Shown in pieces: positions 17,827 through 25,190 of a stretch of DNA of 63,260 bases. The notes beneath the pieces were generated by a model that was given only the letters and a program-made list of their open reading frames with translations, did not search any database and had not been told where the DNA came from. The DNA comes from Pseudoselenomonas ruminantium (GTDB taxonomy: Bacteria > Bacillota > Negativicutes > Selenomonadales > Selenomonadaceae): NCBI GenBank assembly GCA_015058575.1, contig SVBZ01000023.1, forward strand, positions 1-63,260, in the 5' to 3' direction. Position 1 is the stretch's first letter, and each line of letters begins with the position of its first letter. Position numbers and translations under genes: made by a program.

Positions 17827-18654
17827 TCAATACAAGCGCTCCATGACATCATCGTCAATCTTGAACGAGTGGGCCGCATCGGGGAATGTCCCCGCCTTGA
17901 CCTCTTCATCATAGGCCTTGAACGCGGCCTGCATCTTCTCGCCGAGCTCGGCAAAATGCTTGACGAACTTCGGCGTGTAGTCGCTGAACAGGCCCAGCAT
18001 ATCCTGATAGACGAGAATCTGACCGTCGCAGCCCTCGCCAGCGCCGATGCCGATCGTCGGAATAACGAGTTTTTCCGTAATCAGCGCAGCAAGCTTTGCC
18101 GGCACGCATTCGAGCACCACGGCAAATGCCCCGGCCGCCTGTACGGCCAATGCATCTTCGATCATCTGCCGGGCCGCCTGCTCGCTCTTGCCCTGCACGC
18201 GGTTGCCGCCAAATGCATTGACCGACTGCGGCGTCATGCCCAGATGCGCCATGACCGGGATGCCGGCCGACGTAATCGCCTTGATCTGCGGGCAGACAGC
18301 CGCACCGCCCTCAAGCTTTACGGCATTGCCGCGGCCCTCTTTCATCAGGCGGCCTGCATTCATCACGGCCTGCTCGATCGAGACTTGATACGACATGAAC
18401 GGCATGTCGATGACGACCATCGTATCATGGCAGCCGCGCGCTACGGCACGGCCAAAGGTAATCATATCCTCCATCGTGACTGAGAGCGTATCGGGAAGGC
18501 CGAGCATGACATTGCCCAGCGAATCGCCGACCAGCACCGCATTGATGCCCGCTGCCTCCTCGAGCTTGGCCGTCGAGTAATCGTAACAGGTCAGCATCGA
18601 GATTTTCTCGCCCTGCGCCTTCATCTTGGCAAAAGTTGCTACGGTGTTCTTCAT
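17827..18654 (-). CDS. panB: 3-methyl-2-oxobutanoate hydroxymethyltransferase
   Basis: About 275 residues. PanB hallmarks: [29 protein letters not shown] (metal Asp), [34 protein letters not shown] and [24 protein letters not shown]. It makes ketopantoate from ketoisovalerate and methylene-THF, the first step to pantothenate. The start at 18654 has AAAGGATG upstream; an ATG at 18663 overlaps the stop of the preceding gene. panC is not in the window; see the DUF2520 gene for the reductase step. Confidence 0.94.
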   Translation of the reverse strand: MKNTVATFAKMKAQGEKISMLTCYDYSTAKLEEAAGINAVLVGDSLGNVMLGLPDTLSVTMEDMITFGRAVARGCHDTMVVIDMPFMSYQVSIEQAVMNAGRLMKEGRGNAVKLEGGAAVCPQIKAITSAGIPVMAHLGMTPQSVNAFGGNRVQGKSEQAARQMIEDALAVQAAGAFAVVLECVPAKLAALITEKLVIPTIGIGAGEGCDGQILVYQDMLGLFSDYTPKFVKHFAELGEKMQAAFKAYDEEVKAGTFPDAAHSFKIDDDVMERLY

Positions 18655-18659
18655 GGAAA

Positions 18660-19535
18660 TCATCCTTTCTGTCGGAGCCTTGCGGTCTCCGCATCGATAA
18701 ACATCTGGATGGACTGGTAATCACGCGCAGGATGCTTCTGTCTGGCGATGCGCAGCAAGCGCGCCGATAGCAGCAGGTACAGCAATCTGTCATCATCATC
18801 CGGCAGCGTTTTTAAATGCTTTTTCACCGTGCCCAGGTCAGCGCGCTCCACGGGGCCGGTAAGTGCCGCCACCGGGCCAGCTTCAGCCACATGGCGCGCA
18901 TTGCCGAGAAACAGCGGGCCAAGTGCCGCCCGCGCATTCTCAGGCGTAAAGCCGCAGTCTTCGAGCAGCTGCTGGCTTTGCGCAAAGAGCGCTGCCACCT
19001 GATTGCTCGCAATCGCGGCCGCACAGTGGTACTTAGCCTTGGCCGCCGCAGCGATTGGCTGCACATGCAGGCCGGCACGCGTAAGCCATGCCTGCATCTC
19101 TGCAAATCTGGCCGCCGTTCCCTCAAGCGTAAAAAAAACATCCGCCAGCTCACGGTAAGAAGTCTTGCGACTGCTGACCGCAACCAGCGGATGAACGGCG
19201 AAACCTGCGGCTCCGCGCTGCTCGATATCGGGAAAGGCTGACGCAGCCGTCAGCGCCCCGCTGCAATGACAAATGATCTTTCCTTGGATTGGCTGCTGGC
19301 ACACTGCCGCATAGGCTGCGGCTATGGCCCCATCGGGAACAGTCAGGAACAGCACATCACTAGCTTTGACCAGCTCGCTTCGATTCCCGTAAGCGTCTGA
19401 TGCCGTAAATGCTGCTGCCTCCGCGGCAGACTGAAACGTCCGGCTGTAATAGCCTGCGAGCGCAAATCCCTGCTCGTGGAAATACTTCCCTAACGAAAAG
19501 CCGACCTTGCCGGCTCCGATAAAACCAATCTTCAT
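18660..19535 (-). CDS. Rossmann-like/DUF2520 oxidoreductase, candidate ketopantoate reductase
   Basis: 291 residues. The N-terminal dinucleotide-binding motif [16 protein letters not shown] and the [11 protein letters not shown] strand are followed by HCSGAL and AVHPL motifs, then a helical DUF2520 domain. The fold resembles 6-phosphogluconate/hydroxyacid dehydrogenases. It ends within the leader of panB (stop overlaps ATGA), so the genes are coupled. Non-PanE ketopantoate reductases are known, so that role fits the neighbour; this is inference. The ATG at 19535 follows GAGGTGATGAG; the 75-codon upstream extension is not coding. Confidence 0.8.
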   Translation of the reverse strand: MKIGFIGAGKVGFSLGKYFHEQGFALAGYYSRTFQSAAEAAAFTASDAYGNRSELVKASDVLFLTVPDGAIAAAYAAVCQQPIQGKIICHCSGALTAASAFPDIEQRGAAGFAVHPLVAVSSRKTSYRELADVFFTLEGTAARFAEMQAWLTRAGLHVQPIAAAAKAKYHCAAAIASNQVAALFAQSQQLLEDCGFTPENARAALGPLFLGNARHVAEAGPVAALTGPVERADLGTVKKHLKTLPDDDDRLLYLLLSARLLRIARQKHPARDYQSIQMFIDAETARLRQKG

Positions 19536-19538
19536 ACT

Positions 19539-19558
19539 CATCACCTCTTTCGGTGATG
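19539..19558 (-). promoter_or_regulatory. Hairpin covering the ribosome binding site of the DUF2520 gene
   Basis: On the minus strand CATCACC (19558... region) pairs with GGTGATG over a 6-nt GAAAGA loop. The 3' arm contains the Shine-Dalgarno bases immediately before the ATG at 19535, so folding would hide the site. Confidence 0.45.
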
Positions 19559-19674
19559 CACTGCGCCGTTCCCAGGCGCAAATCCAAGGCTTGCAGTACA
19601 GTTTCCTAAGCGGAATACCGTCCATCTTTTTTAGGCTATCACAAGCCTTGCCGTCTGTCAAATCGGACGGCAGC

Positions 19675-19855
19675 TCAGGCCCCGCCGATTGAAGACTCCG
19701 CGTGAAAGAGATCCGCCAGCGTCTGCAGCAGGAACTTTGTCTCGATGGGCTTGGCCAGATGGCCATTCATGCCGGCTTTGAGCGCCTCCCGCAGCATGCC
19801 ATTTCCCCCTGTTTCCCTATAGTATTCGTGGCTGCTGGCAAAAATCCTGTCTTAT
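19675..19855 (-). pseudogene. C-terminal fragment of a response-regulator receiver domain
   Basis: The minus strand encodes about 55 residues that match the end of receiver domains in hybrid histidine kinases: an ASSHEYYRE strand, REALKAGMNGHLAKPIE with the conserved Lys-Pro, then a last helix TKFLLQTLADLF and a TGA stop at 19675. Upstream the frame is closed by a TAA, and the phosphoacceptor half and any kinase are missing. It is a remnant lying between the yeiH terminator and the DUF2520 operon. Confidence 0.65.
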
Positions 19856-19881
19856 CCGCCTGCATTGCCACTCTCGGCGAC

Positions 19882-19912
19882 AAAAAAATTGACCGGTCAT
19901 TTGACCAGTCAA
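19882..19912 (-). terminator. Terminator of yeiH
   Basis: TTGACTGGTCA and TGACCGGTCAA (minus strand) form a stem of about 9-11 bp with one G-U pair, followed by seven T's, 20 bases after the yeiH stop. Confidence 0.85.
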
Positions 19913-19931
19913 AAATTCTTTGTTTTGCGAT

Positions 19932-20975
19932 TTACCAGATACCCAGGAAATGCTGCATGATAAGGCTCACGAGCGTGATGGCTGCCCAGCAGCAGGCACC
20001 GAGCAGGATGGGCTTGCCGCCCGAGCGGGCAAGTTTTACGATATCGCTATTGAGGCCGATGGCCGCCATCGCCATGACGATGAGGAATTTCGCCAGCTCC
20101 TTGAGCGGTGCAAAGACTTCGCCGCTTACCCCAAGCTGCAGACAGACTGTCGTAAATACTGCCGCCAGCAAAAAATACAGGATAAACTTTGGAAGCACCC
20201 GCCAGAAGCTGAACGTAGCCAGCGAGCCGCTCTGCGCCTTTGCCGCCTCTTTGCGCGCAACGACGAATGCCAGCAGCATGGTCACGGGAATGATGGCCAG
20301 GGCCCGCGTCAGCTTGACGGTCACGGCCTCATCGAGCGTCTGCGTGCCAAGCCCCCACATGCTGTCCCAGGTGGCCGCCGCAGCCGTGACCGAGGACGTA
20401 TCGTTGATGGCCGTCCCCGCAAAGATGCCAAAGGCCTCGCCCGCCGTCGTGTCAAAGCCCAGCAGATGGCCAAGGATTGGAAACAACAGCGCGGCCAGCG
20501 CATTGAACAAAAAGATGACGGCGACCGACTGCGCTACCTCATTGCTGTCCGCCTTGACGACAGGCGCCGCCGCAGCGATTGCCGAGCCGCCGCAAATGGA
20601 GGAGCCGACACCGATCAGCGCGGCCGTATTGCGCGAAATCCGTAATAGGCGCATCAGCACCCAGGCCACCACCAGGGAAGTCGTGATGGTGCTTACGATA
20701 ATCGGCAGCGAAAACAGCCCCGTCTGGATGATGACGCCGAGGTTCATCCCAAAGCCCAGCAGCACCACCGCCGACTGCAGCACCACCTTGGACGTCCAGC
20801 TGATGCCCCCTTGGGCGCGGCCATGGTCCTTCCAAACCGCAGCAATAAGCATGCCGGCCAGAATGGCAAGGACGGCACCGCCCACCAGCGGGAAATGCTG
20901 TCCCAAAAGCCAGGCTGGCAGCGCAATAAGCAAACAGATAAAGATACCCAATGAATTTTTTTGCAAGAATGACAT
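19932..20975 (-). CDS. yeiH: YeiH-family putative sulfate exporter
   Basis: About 347 residues with ten or so membrane segments. The UPF0324/YeiH pattern is clear: VVLLGFGMNLG, SSICGGSAIAAAAPVV, GIFAGTAINDTSSVTAAA and a late AAIGLNSDI segment. Function is proposed, not firmly shown, to be sulfate or sulfonate-derived anion export; it is often paired with a LysR regulator of the CysB/YeiE type, as here. ATG at 20975 behind GAGGTG. Confidence 0.88.
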   Translation of the reverse strand: MSFLQKNSLGIFICLLIALPAWLLGQHFPLVGGAVLAILAGMLIAAVWKDHGRAQGGISWTSKVVLQSAVVLLGFGMNLGVIIQTGLFSLPIIVSTITTSLVVAWVLMRLLRISRNTAALIGVGSSICGGSAIAAAAPVVKADSNEVAQSVAVIFLFNALAALLFPILGHLLGFDTTAGEAFGIFAGTAINDTSSVTAAAATWDSMWGLGTQTLDEAVTVKLTRALAIIPVTMLLAFVVARKEAAKAQSGSLATFSFWRVLPKFILYFLLAAVFTTVCLQLGVSGEVFAPLKELAKFLIVMAMAAIGLNSDIVKLARSGGKPILLGACCWAAITLVSLIMQHFLGIW

Positions 20976-21051
20976 ACTACACCTCAAAACAGGCCTTTGA
21001 TTTCAGCTGATGTCCTGTATTATAAAAAGATTTCTCAAAAATGTAAAATTA

Positions 21052-21076
21052 TATGTTATGATGTACCTATAACATA
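21052..21076. promoter_or_regulatory. LysR-type operator between yeiH and its regulator
   Basis: A perfect inverted repeat, TATGTTAT (21052-21059) and ATAACATA (21069-21076) with a 9-base spacer, fits the T-N11-A logic of LysR boxes. It lies in the divergent region, about 45 bases before the LysR start. Confidence 0.65.
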
Positions 21077-21119
21077 ATCTTATCGATACCTGCACATCCC
21101 CACAGAAAGGAGGAGGCCA

Positions 21120-22007
21120 TTGCTCGATTTCCGCATCAAGACATTTCTTTGCGTCTGCCAGACCATGAACTACACGCAGGCCGCCAAACTCTTAAACATC
21201 ACCCAGCCGGCCGTCTCCCAGCACATCCGCTTTTTGGAAGACTATTATCAAATCAAGGCCTTCCGCTATGCGAACAAAAAACTCGAGCTCACGGCCGCTG
21301 GCAAGATTCTCTTCGAGCGCTGCAAGACCATGGAGAACGACGAGGTCGCGCTCTCCGCTGAGCTCCTCAGCAGCCAATCCGGCATCCGCACACTGTCGCT
21401 CGGCGTCACGATGACCGTCGGCGAATATGCCATCATATCGCCGCTGGCCGCCTATCAGCTGGCCCACCCCGGCATCAACATCCGGCTGCGCTTCGGCAAC
21501 ACCCAGGAGCTCCTGGCCCAGCTGACTGCCGGCCGCATCCAGATGGCCCTGGTCGAGGGCTACTTCCCGCCCCAGGACTACTTCTGCCGCCCTTATAGCA
21601 CCGAGCCCTATATCGGCGTCTGTGCCAGCAGCCACGTTTTCCCCTCCGGCGAGCCCGCCACCTTCCACGATCTGCTCGGGGAGCGCCTGCTGCTGCGGGA
21701 GAAGGGCTCCGGCACACGGGAAATCCTCGAGCGCAATCTGGCCCTGCATGGCCTCAAGACCACAGACTTCATCCACAACATGGAAGTCGAAAACATGCAC
21801 ACCATCATCGGCCTGCTCACCCATGACTGCGGCATTTCCTTTCTCTACCGCCGCGCCGTGCAGGCAGAATTAGCCAGTGGCCGCCTGCGGGAAATCCCGC
21901 TCAAGAACTTTTCCATGGAACATGACTTCACATTCATCTGGGAAAAAGACAGCATCTATACCGCTGAATATCAGCAGATCTGTCAAGAGCTAAGCAGCAC
22001 TCCTTGA
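21120..22007 (+). CDS. LysR-family transcriptional regulator
   Basis: 295 residues: an N-terminal winged helix (LDFRIKTFLCVCQTMNYTQAAKLLNITQPAVSQHIRFLE) and a periplasmic-binding-like effector domain with LSLGVTMTVGEY at its start. The TTG start at 21120 is preceded by GGAGGAGG. Divergent from yeiH with a shared operator, so it most likely regulates that exporter, possibly in response to a sulfur compound. Confidence 0.9.
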   Translation: MLDFRIKTFLCVCQTMNYTQAAKLLNITQPAVSQHIRFLEDYYQIKAFRYANKKLELTAAGKILFERCKTMENDEVALSAELLSSQSGIRTLSLGVTMTVGEYAIISPLAAYQLAHPGINIRLRFGNTQELLAQLTAGRIQMALVEGYFPPQDYFCRPYSTEPYIGVCASSHVFPSGEPATFHDLLGERLLLREKGSGTREILERNLALHGLKTTDFIHNMEVENMHTIIGLLTHDCGISFLYRRAVQAELASGRLREIPLKNFSMEHDFTFIWEKDSIYTAEYQQICQELSSTP

Positions 22008-22057
22008 GTTTTCCGCCTATTCTTTTTATAAACTATCAACAAACCGAGGTGCTATCT

Positions 22058-22447
22058 ATGTCCACAGTTATTCTTATCCTGCTTATCATCATCAGCCTGC
22101 TGTTCGCAGCCGAAATGCGCCACTCGCTGCGGCGCTCCGCTGAATCCTACCGCCTGATCCAGGCCTACCGCGACGACCTGCAGAATCCAAAACTCATCAC
22201 CGAAATCTACGATTACTGCCAGCAGGACTACAAACTCCGCCGCATCCTGAAGAAACACCACGTGACCGAAGCAGACATCCGCAGCATCTACCAGAAGCTC
22301 CTGGCCTGGGGCAACTTCCACAAAGGCCACCGCTTCGTCCCCATCACTTCGTTCTTCTACGCCTATACCCTCAAATACCTCGTCACCCATAAAGACGGCG
22401 ACGCCAAAACACTGACGATGCGCTGCATGAATTTTTTTCACATCTAA
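22058..22447 (+). CDS. Membrane-anchored protein of unknown function
   Basis: 129 residues starting at the ATG at 22058 behind GAGGTG. One N-terminal membrane helix (STVILILLIIISLLFAAEM) is followed by a charged, mostly helical cytoplasmic part rich in Tyr, Lys and Arg. I do not recognise the family. It follows the LysR gene by 50 bases and is the last host gene before the prophage. Confidence 0.65.
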   Translation: MSTVILILLIIISLLFAAEMRHSLRRSAESYRLIQAYRDDLQNPKLITEIYDYCQQDYKLRRILKKHHVTEADIRSIYQKLLAWGNFHKGHRFVPITSFFYAYTLKYLVTHKDGDAKTLTMRCMNFFHI

Positions 22448-22574
22448 ACCTTGTGTATCATCATATACCGCACCCCCTTATTTTACGCGGTGTCGCAGCT
22501 AAAACAATCATTCTCTGTCTTGTCTTTTTTCGTTATTCGTGGTCAAAATGTGGTCATGATAATGGCACAAAAAT

Positions 22575-22606
22575 AAGCCCCGACGCTCGTATGAGTATCG
22601 GGGCTT
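22575..22606 (-). terminator. Terminator at the left end of the prophage
   Basis: AAGCCCCGA (22575-22583) and TCGGGGCTT (22598-22606) form a 9-bp stem followed on the minus strand by TATTTTTG. It ends the late transcript after the lysis genes. The 125 bases to its left (22448-22574) hold no gene; the attachment site is probably there, but without the other end it cannot be fixed. Confidence 0.8.
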
Positions 22607-22630
22607 TGGTGTATTCCTATTTACTTATCA

Positions 22631-22909
22631 TTACGCCTCGGCGGCCGCCTTCTCCAAGACTACCTTCAAGACGTACAGGCCGATATTGATGGCGGCAGGT
22701 ACGACGAACGCATCGCGGATCTTGCACCAACCCGTTTCGGCCGGAGCGTCGGTCTTGCACTCCTCGATAACACGATCCGCAGCGGCCTGCAGGAATTCAA
22801 TGCCCTCCTTCGTCAGCCAGGTAACGAATTCACTTTTTAGATTCTTGCCCACAGCGTCAACCTGCAGCGCCTCAACAACGGAATCACGAACCTCAGTCTA
22901 TTTGCTCAT
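22631..22909 (-). pseudogene. Small late phage protein interrupted by an amber codon
   Basis: A good ATG at 22909 with GGAGGAATTTATT upstream starts a frame whose fourth codon is TAG (22900-22898). Beyond it the same frame is open for 88 codons to 22631 and has coding character, with a helical, acidic N-terminal half and a hydrophobic segment near the C-terminus. A CAG-to-TAG change would explain it. Restart at a GTG at 22852 lacks a ribosome site. It lies after the amidase in the lysis cassette; I recognise no family. Confidence 0.65.
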
Positions 22910-22922
22910 AATAAATTCCTCC

Positions 22923-22990
22923 TCAACTCGTTTTTAACTCGACTTAACTCATATTTAACTCAGCGCCAAAATGTCGTTGAGTTAAATTAC
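22923..22990. repeat. Cluster of TTAACTC repeats with a hairpin
   Basis: Four direct copies of (T)TTAACTC occur between 22923 and 22962, and inverted copies follow. TTTAACTCA (22954-22962) and TGAGTTAAA (22978-22986) can pair as a 9-bp stem right after the amidase stop. It has no T-run, so it may be a processing site or a protein-binding cluster. Confidence 0.5.
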
Positions 22991-22994
22991 TCAA

Positions 22995-23561
22995 TTAAAG
23001 CGAACACTCGTAATCAGTTACGCCCCTTGCAATCGCACGGGCAAACTCGTCCTGCTTGTTTGCCAGCAGTTCCGCATCAGCAGCGTTATCGATAAACGCC
23101 ATCTCTACGAGCACCGCTGTCATGTCCGTGTACTTGAGGACCAACAGCTGCGGCATCTCTCTGACGCCACGGTCGAGCGTGCCGAGCGAATCAACAATCT
23201 GATCCTGAATGCACTGCGCGAGCTTTGCACCAGCGCCTCCGCCATAGCACTCAACCTCAGTACCATGTGCAGACTCATTGAACGCATTGCAGTGAATCGA
23301 CACAAACACATCTGCGCCCCACGCGTTGGCTGTTTCCGTAACCGTCAGTCCCTGTCTGTCGGCATGATCAGAACGGCCTACACCAGTCGGTGCGAGATTG
23401 TCGCTCTGCATCGACTGGCACTCACAGCCTGCAGCTTCCAGATAGCCTTTAACGAGCTCGGCGACGTTGGCGGCGACATCCGCCTCACGTAAACCCGTAT
23501 CAGGGTTTACTGCGCCGCTGTCATATTTGCGATCGTGACCTGCATTGATAAAAACCTTCAT
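22995..23561 (-). CDS. N-acetylmuramoyl-L-alanine amidase (endolysin)
   Basis: 188 residues forming a complete Amidase_3 domain. The zinc ligands are visible: His in FINAGHDRK, Glu in LREADVAANV, His in VSIHCNAF, and the catalytic Glu in LVEMAFIDN. It cleaves the amide between muramic acid and the stem peptide to lyse the host. No signal peptide or wall-binding domain, so release depends on the holin. ATG at 23561 behind AAAGGATG. Confidence 0.93.
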   Translation of the reverse strand: MKVFINAGHDRKYDSGAVNPDTGLREADVAANVAELVKGYLEAAGCECQSMQSDNLAPTGVGRSDHADRQGLTVTETANAWGADVFVSIHCNAFNESAHGTEVECYGGGAGAKLAQCIQDQIVDSLGTLDRGVREMPQLLVLKYTDMTAVLVEMAFIDNAADAELLANKQDEFARAIARGVTDYECSL

Positions 23562-23566
23562 ACGAA

Positions 23567-23728
23567 TCATCCTTTCTTATTAGGTCTGAAGCTCCGTGGA
23601 TATGGACACATGTCAAAAAGGCTGTGCTCCATATTCTTCAGCGCTTCAGTATAAAATCCATAGCGTCTTGCCACATACGCAAAAGCAGCAAAGGCGTCAT
23701 AAAGTTCCTTCCAGGCTAGTCCATTCAT
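23567..23728 (-). CDS. 53-residue lysis-cassette protein
   Basis: A small gene with an ATG at 23728 that overlaps the holin stop (ATGA) and a TGA at 23567 that overlaps the amidase Shine-Dalgarno region, so all three are coupled. The product is aromatic- and alanine-rich at its N-terminus (WKELYDAFAAFAYVARRYGF) and has no membrane segment. The tight fit on both sides supports it. Function unknown. Confidence 0.7.
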   Translation of the reverse strand: MNGLAWKELYDAFAAFAYVARRYGFYTEALKNMEHSLFDMCPYPRSFRPNKKG

Positions 23729-24192
23729 TTCCCCTCCGGTTTCTCCCGCGCTTTCTTTTGCTGGGTCAGTTGTTCAAGCGACTCGACAATCCTGGTCGGT
23801 ATCGGCACGCCAGCTTTGGCGGCATTTTCCGTGATGCTGAGCCCCTCATTGGCGATGTAGAAATAAATAGCCATGGCGTATATTTCATTGGAATTCAGCG
23901 ACACGCTGATTCCGTGCGCTACGGCTACAATCAAAAGGATAAATACCTTGCGGGCGATTCCCTTATATCCCCGCCTGCTGTCCAAAGCAAGATTCGGGTT
24001 GATGTAGGCCGCCAGCATTCCGCTGATGTAGTCGAGTGCAATCAGCGTGAGCAGGGTCTCAAGTGCGCTGTTCCATGCGCCAAACATAAAGGTAAACAAC
24101 CCGCCCGCTATCCCTACAATTGTCCCCCATACTGCTTCCATGCGAACTGGTATCATTGATTTAAGCACCTCGTAAATTGCATTCACTTCCAA
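23725..24192 (-). CDS. Phage holin (toxin secretion/phage lysis holin family)
   Basis: 155 residues with three to four membrane segments in the Holin_4 layout: GTIVGIAGGLFTFMFG, TLLTLIALDYISGMLAAYI, ARKVFILLIVAVAHGI and an amphipathic C-terminal region ending in a charged tail. The LDYISGM motif is typical. It makes the membrane lesion that lets the endolysin reach the wall. The start is a TTG at 24192 after AAGGAG; a GTG two codons on is an alternative. Confidence 0.88.
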   Translation of the reverse strand: MEVNAIYEVLKSMIPVRMEAVWGTIVGIAGGLFTFMFGAWNSALETLLTLIALDYISGMLAAYINPNLALDSRRGYKGIARKVFILLIVAVAHGISVSLNSNEIYAMAIYFYIANEGLSITENAAKAGVPIPTRIVESLEQLTQQKKAREKPEGK

Positions 24193-24317
24193 ATAGCTCC
24201 TTCCTCAATTAGAATGATTTGCGAATCAATCAAATACATTCATCCGCGTTTACGGCCCCAATAGCATTGGCGGCAATGTCTCCCCGCTTTGTCGTATGCT
24301 GACGGGGATGCTTGCTG

Positions 24318-24482
24318 TCATACCATTCTTTCGCTCCCAGACGGCGTTTCTGGAGCGGGCTCGGTTTTCGGCGGTTTGTATTTAACGCACCCACGACGAT
24401 CGCATACCCACTCCGGATTTTCTGCTGTGCCATCATTGCGTTGTTTGTGGCCACATCTGTTGCACCGTTTTGCTACTGCCAT
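24318..24482 (-). CDS. Small zinc-ribbon-like phage protein
   Basis: 54 residues starting at 24482 behind GGGAGGTG. The N-terminal part holds CNRCG and, 17 residues on, C..RGC, a likely zinc knuckle; the tail is rich in Pro, Lys and Glu. It follows the fibre-associated gene by one base. Homologues of this size are common between tail fibre and holin in Firmicutes phages; function unknown. The 125 bases between it and the holin hold nothing convincing. Confidence 0.65.
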   Translation of the reverse strand: MAVAKRCNRCGHKQRNDGTAENPEWVCDRRGCVKYKPPKTEPAPETPSGSERMV

Positions 24483-24483
24483 A

Positions 24484-24903
24484 TTACTCACCTCCCTCTT
24501 CGATTGCCGCATAATCAGCGTCGTATTTGTCGTTGAGAGCTACCAGCTCAGTCTTGATTTCTGCTGCTAGCTCTTCGTCATCAATCATCATCGCGTCCGT
24601 ATACTGCTGAGACAAGAACGTTTTATCTGCGTTATACTGTGCATCCAAAGCCGCTAACTGTTCTTCTTTACTCGGTACATAAGGTGGCGCAGATGAGGGC
24701 TTACCTGTCACGTTATCACGAATATAACCCGTGCCATTTGCTCCCTCCCCCATATTGCCGACGTAGTAATTCCATTCGGATTCATCAATTTCGATGAATC
24801 CTTCGTTAAGCATTTCTGCATAACGCTCGTTAGTTATCGTGTTATCCAGCGGGTACGATGCTATCCGCTGTCCAGATAAATTAAATTTTGTTAAATATTT
24901 CAT
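24484..24903 (-). CDS. Tail-fibre-associated protein, possible assembly chaperone
   Basis: About 139 residues, ATG at 24903 with AAAGGAG 7 bases upstream. The N-terminus (MKYLTKFNLSGQRIASY) and the acidic, coiled C-terminal half rich in Asp, Glu and Tyr resemble small proteins encoded right after phage tail fibres. Its Shine-Dalgarno lies only a few bases outside the left inverted repeat of the invertible fibre cassette, so it is expressed in both orientations. Confidence 0.6.
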   Translation of the reverse strand: MKYLTKFNLSGQRIASYPLDNTITNERYAEMLNEGFIEIDESEWNYYVGNMGEGANGTGYIRDNVTGKPSSAPPYVPSKEEQLAALDAQYNADKTFLSQQYTDAMMIDDEELAAEIKTELVALNDKYDADYAAIEEGGE

Positions 24904-24917
24904 TTTGCGCTCCTTTC

Positions 24918-24980
24918 GCATCCCTGGCTGCCAATGGATACGTTAAATTTGCTAACGGGTTCATTGTGCAGTGGGGAAAT
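24918..24980 (+). repeat. Left 63-bp inverted repeat of the invertible fibre cassette
   Basis: Identical over 63 bases to the reverse complement of 25395-25457, ending abruptly on both sides. It contains the dyad CGTTAAATTTGCTAACG (24941-24957), a candidate recombinase crossover site. Confidence 0.9.
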
Positions 24981-25190
24981 AATACCGCAGGTACGGGTAC
25001 ATCAACGACAGTAACATTTCCCATAGCATTTACAGATGCTTGTTATGCTGTTGTGCTTGGTGTGCATGGATCCGGCACAGGAAAGCCAGACATAACACGT
25101 TACAACATGTCTAGTGTTTCAAAGACTGGCTTTGTTCGTCCTCAGCCAGAAACAGGTTATGCTCTTTATTGGGTGGCAGTTGGGAAATAA
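24918..25190 (+). CDS. Silent alternative C-terminus of the tail fibre (opposite strand)
   Basis: The plus strand encodes 90 residues and a TAA. Its first 21 residues, from ASLAANGYVKF, are identical to the tail fibre sequence on the other strand because they lie in the inverted repeat; then it diverges but ends in the same style (LYWVAVGK against FFWIAIGH). It has no own start or ribosome site. Inversion of 24918-25457 would fuse it in frame to the fibre gene. Confidence 0.85.
   Translation, partial: ASLAANGYVKFANGFIVQWGNNTAGTGTSTTVTFPIAFTDACYAVVLGVHGSGTGKPDITRYNMSSVSKTGFVRPQPETGYALYWVAVGK

Noticed and set aside
19702..21000. 432-codon plus-strand open frame
   Set aside because: It lies opposite yeiH, is Ser/Thr/Ala-rich low-information sequence and has no ribosome site; it is the antisense shadow of a GC-rich gene.
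22448..22574. tRNA gene as attachment site
   Set aside because: No cloverleaf or T-arm consensus was found in this stretch on either strand.
24230..24454. 74-codon frame overlapping the zinc-ribbon gene
   Set aside because: The competing frame (24318-24482) has the better ribosome site and a CxxC motif; this one is probably a shadow.
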